A stretch of 44,736 nucleotides of DNA from UBA11524 sp045591175. Lineage in GTDB: Bacteria; Bacillota; Clostridia; Christensenellales; Aristaeellaceae. Below the pieces are notes generated by a model that saw nothing but the letters and a program-made list of their open reading frames with translations, was not told the origin of the DNA and ran no database searches. The stretch is from contig JAZNSI010000044.1 in the NCBI GenBank assembly GCA_045591175.1, positions 1 to 44,736 of the forward strand. The letters run 5' to 3'. This document shows, piece by piece, positions 40,756 through 44,736 of this stretch (the first letter of the stretch is position 1; each line of letters begins with the position of its first letter). The position numbers were made by a program, and so were the translations under genes.

Positions 40756-42191
40756 AGGAACAGACCCCGGATACGCGCCAGCTGCTATTCAAAGGAAAAG
40801 ATGAAAAGCCGCCTGCAAAACCAGGTCAGGGTCTCCTTGGTAAAACGGTGTCCGGTGAGGTTCATCGGAAGGTTGCCCAGAATGAAGAAGACAACACTGG
40901 TCTGCAGGCCCTTCATTCTGCGGAGAGAGTAGGAGAAAGTGCCCTGCATACGGCGCAGACGCTGCGATACAAATCGCAGCAGCATACCCACAAAAAGCAG
41001 GAGCAGGGGAAAAGTCATGTTCAATCCCGTGTTCACCAGCGCAAAGCCATCCGCAGGGAGTACATGAAAGCCAGCGCAGGCCGCAGCACCAATCGCAATG
41101 CACAGAAGGCTGTGAAGAAAACAGCGGAAACCTCGGAATCGGTCATCACCTTCATTGCAAAGAAGAAATCATTCCTTGTGATTCTGGCGCTGGTGGCGAT
41201 GCTGATGTTCCTGATGAATGCCCTGTCTTCCTGTACGCCGCTGGTGGAAGCTGCCCTGCACGCGCTGGTCATGGGAACCTATCCGGCTGAAGAACGTGAT
41301 GTCAAAGCGGCAGAGCGCGCCTATAAGAGCAAAGAGGATGAGCTGAAACGGGAACTGGAGCGGTATGAGCGCTACCACCCTGGATACGATGAGTATGTAG
41401 TAGAAGCCGATACCGGTGACATCTGGCATGATCCGTATGCCCTGATTTCCATCATCTCTGCTTATCACGGCGGGGAGGAATGGACGATTGATGATGTGTA
41501 CGGCACCATTGAGATGCTGTTCAACTGGCAGTACAAGGTAACGGAAACCGTCAGGACGGTGACTCGTTACAGGGTGGAAGGTGAAACCAGAATCCCATAC
41601 GCTCACAGTATCTGTACGGTCACGCTGGAAGCAAAGAACCTATCCCATGCGCCAGTGTACATCATGAGCCGCGAGAAGATGGGCTTGTACGCGCTGTACA
41701 TGTCTACCCTGGGGAATATGCCGCACCTGTTCAGCGGGGCGCATGTCTCCACGCTGAAGGAACCTCTGCGCTATGATGTGCCGCAGGAACTGCTGGACGC
41801 TGATCCGCAGTTTGCACTGCTGGTGGAAGCGGCAAACAGCTGTCTGGGGTATCCCTATGTGTGGGGCGGCTATGATCCGTCAACCTCTTTTGACTGCTCT
41901 GGATTCATTTCCTGGCTGTTTACCAGCACAGGTGTGAACAACATCGGTCACATGGGTGCGACAACCCTGTATGGGTACAGCGATCCTATCCGTTCGGAAG
42001 ATGTCAAACCCGGCGACGTCATCTTCTTTCAGGGGACGATGGGGGAGGGAGTCGGAGGTATCACCCATTGCGGTTTATATGTAGGAAATAACATGATGAT
42101 TCATTGCGGCAACCCATGCAGCTATGCGGATCTGACAGACTCTTACTGGCAGACGCATTTCTATGGATTTGGCCGTCTGTACGACCATTAA
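40752..42191 (+). CDS. NlpC/P60 cell-wall hydrolase of the transfer apparatus
   Basis: The protein has 479 residues. It has a basic cytoplasmic N-terminal region (about 1-135), one membrane segment (about 137-160, FLVILALVAMLMFLMNALSS), a helical and beta spacer, and a C-terminal NlpC/P60 domain (about 355-479). The catalytic residues are Cys382 (FDCSGFISW), His439 (THCGLYVG) and His451 (MIHCGNP). It is thought to open the peptidoglycan locally for the conjugation channel, the VirB1-like role, as in CD1108-type proteins. It starts inside the previous gene's stop. The domain boundary begins with AANSCLGYPYVWGGYDPSTS, characteristic of P60 peptidases. Confidence 0.93.
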   Translation: MKEQTPDTRQLLFKGKDEKPPAKPGQGLLGKTVSGEVHRKVAQNEEDNTGLQALHSAERVGESALHTAQTLRYKSQQHTHKKQEQGKSHVQSRVHQRKAIRREYMKASAGRSTNRNAQKAVKKTAETSESVITFIAKKKSFLVILALVAMLMFLMNALSSCTPLVEAALHALVMGTYPAEERDVKAAERAYKSKEDELKRELERYERYHPGYDEYVVEADTGDIWHDPYALISIISAYHGGEEWTIDDVYGTIEMLFNWQYKVTETVRTVTRYRVEGETRIPYAHSICTVTLEAKNLSHAPVYIMSREKMGLYALYMSTLGNMPHLFSGAHVSTLKEPLRYDVPQELLDADPQFALLVEAANSCLGYPYVWGGYDPSTSFDCSGFISWLFTSTGVNNIGHMGATTLYGYSDPIRSEDVKPGDVIFFQGTMGEGVGGITHCGLYVGNNMMIHCGNPCSYADLTDSYWQTHFYGFGRLYDH

Positions 42192-42200
42192 GGAGGAAAA

Positions 42201-42503
42201 ATGAGGCGACGTAAACAGAGTAACCGCGACATGCTGGAAAGGCATCGCGCAGAGTATCAGGAAAATCTTGATACAATCAGCCACTTGACGGCCAGGAACG
42301 AGGAACTGGCTTCGTTCATTACCGAAGAAGAGAATCTGGAAATCATTGCGCTGGTCAGGAGTACCCAGATGGGCCTTGATGATTTCCAGCGCTTCCTGGA
42401 GGGACGTCGTGAGGGCGTCCCTTTTCCGATGACAAGGGCCAGCGCCGAGCCTGCCTCGGTGATGGTCGATAATGATGAGGAGGAAATGACCCATGATGAA
42501 TAA
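42201..42503 (+). CDS. DUF4315-like protein
   Basis: The protein has 100 residues after TAAGGAGG. It has a helical, coiled-coil-like N-terminal half (about 10-45), then EENLEIIALVRSTQMGLDDFQRFL, which matches the L-E-N-x-E-I-V-A-L-V-R pattern of DUF4315, and an acidic tail. DUF4315 genes are regularly found directly before the DUF4366 surface protein in clostridial ICEs, as here. The function is unknown. The gene overlaps the next one by 11 bases. Confidence 0.8.
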   Translation: MRRRKQSNRDMLERHRAEYQENLDTISHLTARNEELASFITEEENLEIIALVRSTQMGLDDFQRFLEGRREGVPFPMTRASAEPASVMVDNDEEEMTHDE

Positions 42504-44259
42504 GATGGACTGGAAAGCATGGCTGGGGTTGATTGTGATCGTGATGATCATTTCCGGCTTTGTTTCTGGCTTTGCAGCGCGTGCCGAGTCTGAGATCCCC
42601 ACGGATGTGGAAATCGTTGAAGATGCCAATGTTGTCGTGGGGGATACAGCAGAAAACAACGACACTTCTGCGGAGGATGCCGTGACGGATCTGCCTGTTG
42701 AAGTGCCTACCGAGGATACAATGGAACAGCCGGAGGACGACACCACGCAGTCTGACACGCCTGTGGAAACGCCGGACAATACCACGCAGCCCGATACTCC
42801 CGTGGAGACGCCGGATGATACCATGCAGCCTGATGACTCTGCTGAGATTCCGGATGATGGCACACAAACGGATGCCCCTTCTGATGATCCTGCGGGTGAT
42901 TCCACAACCGCTCCTGACACTCCTACGGAGACGCCCGATGAACAGCCAACTGACACTCCTGAACAGCCGGAAGAACCGGAACAGCCTCCTGTTGATCTGA
43001 AATCGCTGTTTGACGTGAGTATCAAGGTTCCTTCCGGCTGGCGAAACACCGAGTCTGCTGCCGTACGTATCAAGATCACGCCTGCCAGCGATCAGCTGTG
43101 GCAGAAGGTGCGTTATTGTATCGGTGATGCAGAGTGGAAAACCATGAAGAACAGCGAGCTTGTTCTGTATGAGGGTTACTACTACACCGATATTGAGGTG
43201 TACTGCAACACCAAGATGACAGTTCGGCTGTTTGGTGATGAAGAAACCTATTTTGATACCAACAAGGAAATCAGGATCTTTGATTTCGAGGCGCCGAAGG
43301 TGACGGCTGGCTTCCGTGATCAGGTGCTGCACGTTGAGGCCGTGGACGATCTGGCCCAGGTTGCGGGCATTCAGGTGAATGGACTGCTGTTTACGACCCT
43401 TGTGGATGGCACACTGGATGTGCGCATGGAAGACCCGCTGTTGAGCTACAAGCAGCTGGCGATCCGCGCCTACGACTATGCAGGCAATTTCAGCGATCCT
43501 GTGACGCTGGATAATCCCTACTATGTAGAGCCTACGCCCGAACCCACCAACACGCCCAAGCCTACGACAAAACCTACGAAAAAGCCTTCCACGACAAAGA
43601 AACCGGCCAGCAGCACCAAGAAGCCTACCGCCACGCCGGTTGCAACTTCGACACCTGTTGTTACGACTGCGCCCCAGCAGCAGATCGTGTATGTGACGCC
43701 TGATCCCAACATGTATTCTTACTACCAGCCCCAGGTGACTGCAGAACCCGAAACTGTGTATGTTCCTCTTGGCCCCGGTCAGCCCTACAAGGGTGAGGGC
43801 AACATGCAGACGATGGACATGCTGTACTCCGCATCCACCAATAAGCAGTTTATCACGGTTCAGACCCGCGCTGGCGAAACCTACTACATGGTGATCGACT
43901 ACGACAAGCCCATCGACGAGGCCAACGACATCTACGAAACGTACTTCCTGAATCTCGTCGATGACCGCGATCTGATGAGCGTTGTGTCTGAGGATGAAAT
44001 CCAGCCTACGCCCACGCCTCAGATCGTGTATGTGACGCCGGAACCTGCCCCTGCAACGCAGCAGCCTGCGCCCATCGTGGTTGAGGATGACGGCATGGAA
44101 GAAATGCTGCCCATGATCCTGCTCATCGGCGGTGTGGCTGCTATCGGCGGTGCGATCTTCTGGCTGCTAAAGAAGAAGAAGAAGGATAGCTCTGCAAGGA
44201 ATGTCCCCGACTTCGATGACGAGTACGAGTTTGAGGACGATGAGGAATCTGATGAATAA
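42493..44259 (+). CDS. CD1107/DUF4366-like surface protein
   Basis: The protein has 588 residues. It has an N-terminal signal or anchor (about 10-30), a long Asp/Glu/Thr/Pro-rich stalk (about 40-170) with VETPDxTxQPD repeats, and a beta-rich domain (about 170-340, LFDVSIKVPSGWRNTESAAV). A Pro/Thr/Lys linker follows (about 345-400), then a DUF4366-like domain (TNKQFITVQTRAGETYYMVI, about 453-505). It ends with a C-terminal membrane helix (about 535-557), KKKKK and an acidic tail. It is probably membrane-anchored at both ends or processed, displayed outside and part of the mating apparatus. There is no LPxTG. The stalk chemistry is like those of the sortase and the giant protein. Confidence 0.82.
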   Translation: MMNKMDWKAWLGLIVIVMIISGFVSGFAARAESEIPTDVEIVEDANVVVGDTAENNDTSAEDAVTDLPVEVPTEDTMEQPEDDTTQSDTPVETPDNTTQPDTPVETPDDTMQPDDSAEIPDDGTQTDAPSDDPAGDSTTAPDTPTETPDEQPTDTPEQPEEPEQPPVDLKSLFDVSIKVPSGWRNTESAAVRIKITPASDQLWQKVRYCIGDAEWKTMKNSELVLYEGYYYTDIEVYCNTKMTVRLFGDEETYFDTNKEIRIFDFEAPKVTAGFRDQVLHVEAVDDLAQVAGIQVNGLLFTTLVDGTLDVRMEDPLLSYKQLAIRAYDYAGNFSDPVTLDNPYYVEPTPEPTNTPKPTTKPTKKPSTTKKPASSTKKPTATPVATSTPVVTTAPQQQIVYVTPDPNMYSYYQPQVTAEPETVYVPLGPGQPYKGEGNMQTMDMLYSASTNKQFITVQTRAGETYYMVIDYDKPIDEANDIYETYFLNLVDDRDLMSVVSEDEIQPTPTPQIVYVTPEPAPATQQPAPIVVEDDGMEEMLPMILLIGGVAAIGGAIFWLLKKKKKDSSARNVPDFDDEYEFEDDEESDE

Positions 44260-44263
44260 CCCA

Positions 44264-44296
44264 TGCAGGAGGGGTACGCTTTGTACCCCTCCTGCA
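44264..44296 (+). terminator. Long hairpin between surface protein and topB
   Basis: A 14-bp perfect stem TGCAGGAGGGGTAC / GTACCCCTCCTGCA with a 5-base loop and no U-tract. It may be a weak terminator or an mRNA-processing or stabilising element. The topB ribosome binding site follows at once. Confidence 0.65.
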
Positions 44297-44315
44297 TTAC
44301 AAAGGAGCGTGAACT

Positions 44316-44736
44316 ATGCAGCTTGTCATTGCTGAAAAACCCAGTGTTGCCCAAAGCATTGCCGCTGTACTGGGCGCGAATAAGAAAGAAAGCGGCTACC
44401 TGATCGGCGCAGGCTATATTGTCAGCTGGTGCGTCGGTCATCTGGTGGAACTGTCTGCGCCGGAAACCTATGATGAACGTTACTCGAAATGGCGCCTGGA
44501 GGATCTGCCGATCCTGCCGGAAAGCTGGCTCTACCAGGTCTCGTCAGGCACAAAGAAGCAGTTCGGGATCCTGAAGGAACTCATGAAGCGGCCGGATGTG
44601 GAATCCCTCGTCTGCGCGACAGATGCCGGACGCGAGGGAGAGCTGATCTTCCGTCTCGTCTACAATCAGTGCCGATGTAAAAAACCATTCGAACGGCTGT
44701 GGATCTCCAGTATGGAGGACGCGGCCATCCGGGACG
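44316..44736 (+). CDS. topB: DNA topoisomerase III (TopB), partial
   Basis: The first 140 codons only; the gene runs off the right edge. ATG follows AAAGGAGCGTGAACT. The Toprim start MQLVIAEKPSVAQSIAAVLG and the acidic motif CATDAGREGELIFR (about 107-120) are diagnostic of type IA topoisomerase III. In conjugative elements it is thought to resolve topology during transfer or replication. It continues the same transfer module. Confidence 0.95.
   Translation, partial: MQLVIAEKPSVAQSIAAVLGANKKESGYLIGAGYIVSWCVGHLVELSAPETYDERYSKWRLEDLPILPESWLYQVSSGTKKQFGILKELMKRPDVESLVCATDAGREGELIFRLVYNQCRCKKPFERLWISSMEDAAIRD

Overview
The window reads as a chromosomal segment of an endospore-forming Bacillota, class Clostridia, joined to a large integrative conjugative element (ICE). 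Evidence for the host: a spoIVB gene, AGGAGG-type ribosome binding sites almost everywhere, canonical TTGACA-17-TATAAT promoters, and a GC-rich left flank. The species cannot be fixed from sequence alone; a gut or rumen Clostridia lineage is likely.

Left flank, 1-10.7 kb (GC-rich chromosome): an AlkZ-like winged-helix protein translationally coupled to a 2H phosphoesterase; an esterase of the PHB-depolymerase type; spoIVB; an M48 membrane protease coupled to pncC/cinA; an MFS transporter; a split YeeE/YedE-like transporter; and pcp. The pncC promoter is divergent from a second perfect promoter that has no convincing gene, and both lie next to LexA/DinR-like boxes. At 10.8-13.8 kb is a bicistron of paralogous secreted proteins built from shared domains.

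Junction, 14.1-15.7 kb: a tyrosine recombinase preceded in frame by an amber-interrupted reading frame. It is followed by two 18-bp arm-type direct repeats and then by the 3' half of a tRNA-Thr(GGU) gene with its intrinsic terminator on the minus strand. The 5' half of the tRNA is missing, so the layout looks like an attP or a tandem-element junction rather than a simple integrated end.

ICE left end, 15.7-19.3 kb: AT-rich cargo (a small cationic protein, an XRE regulator, a DUF1878/YhaI-like protein, a 187-aa unknown protein and a membrane/coiled-coil protein), with several hairpin terminators. From 19.3 kb comes the conserved backbone: parA (apparently initiated at AUU), parB, a DUF6017-type replication protein, a class B sortase and a 2878-aa surface protein. 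That protein has a thioester domain followed by about 25 SpaA/CnaB-like domains, 14 of them in strict A-B alternation.

Transfer module, 31.7 kb to the end: pcfB, virD4, a small ORF, Maff2, trbL/virB6, prgI, virB4, a 49-aa membrane peptide, an NlpC/P60 wall hydrolase, DUF4315, a DUF4366/CD1107-like surface protein, and topB, which runs off the right edge. The order matches Tn1549/CTn4-type clostridial ICEs. A foreign AT-rich P-loop ATPase gene sits between a truncated and an intact copy of pcfB, which makes it a strong candidate for a cargo or defence gene. The relaxase is not in the window and is expected to the right.
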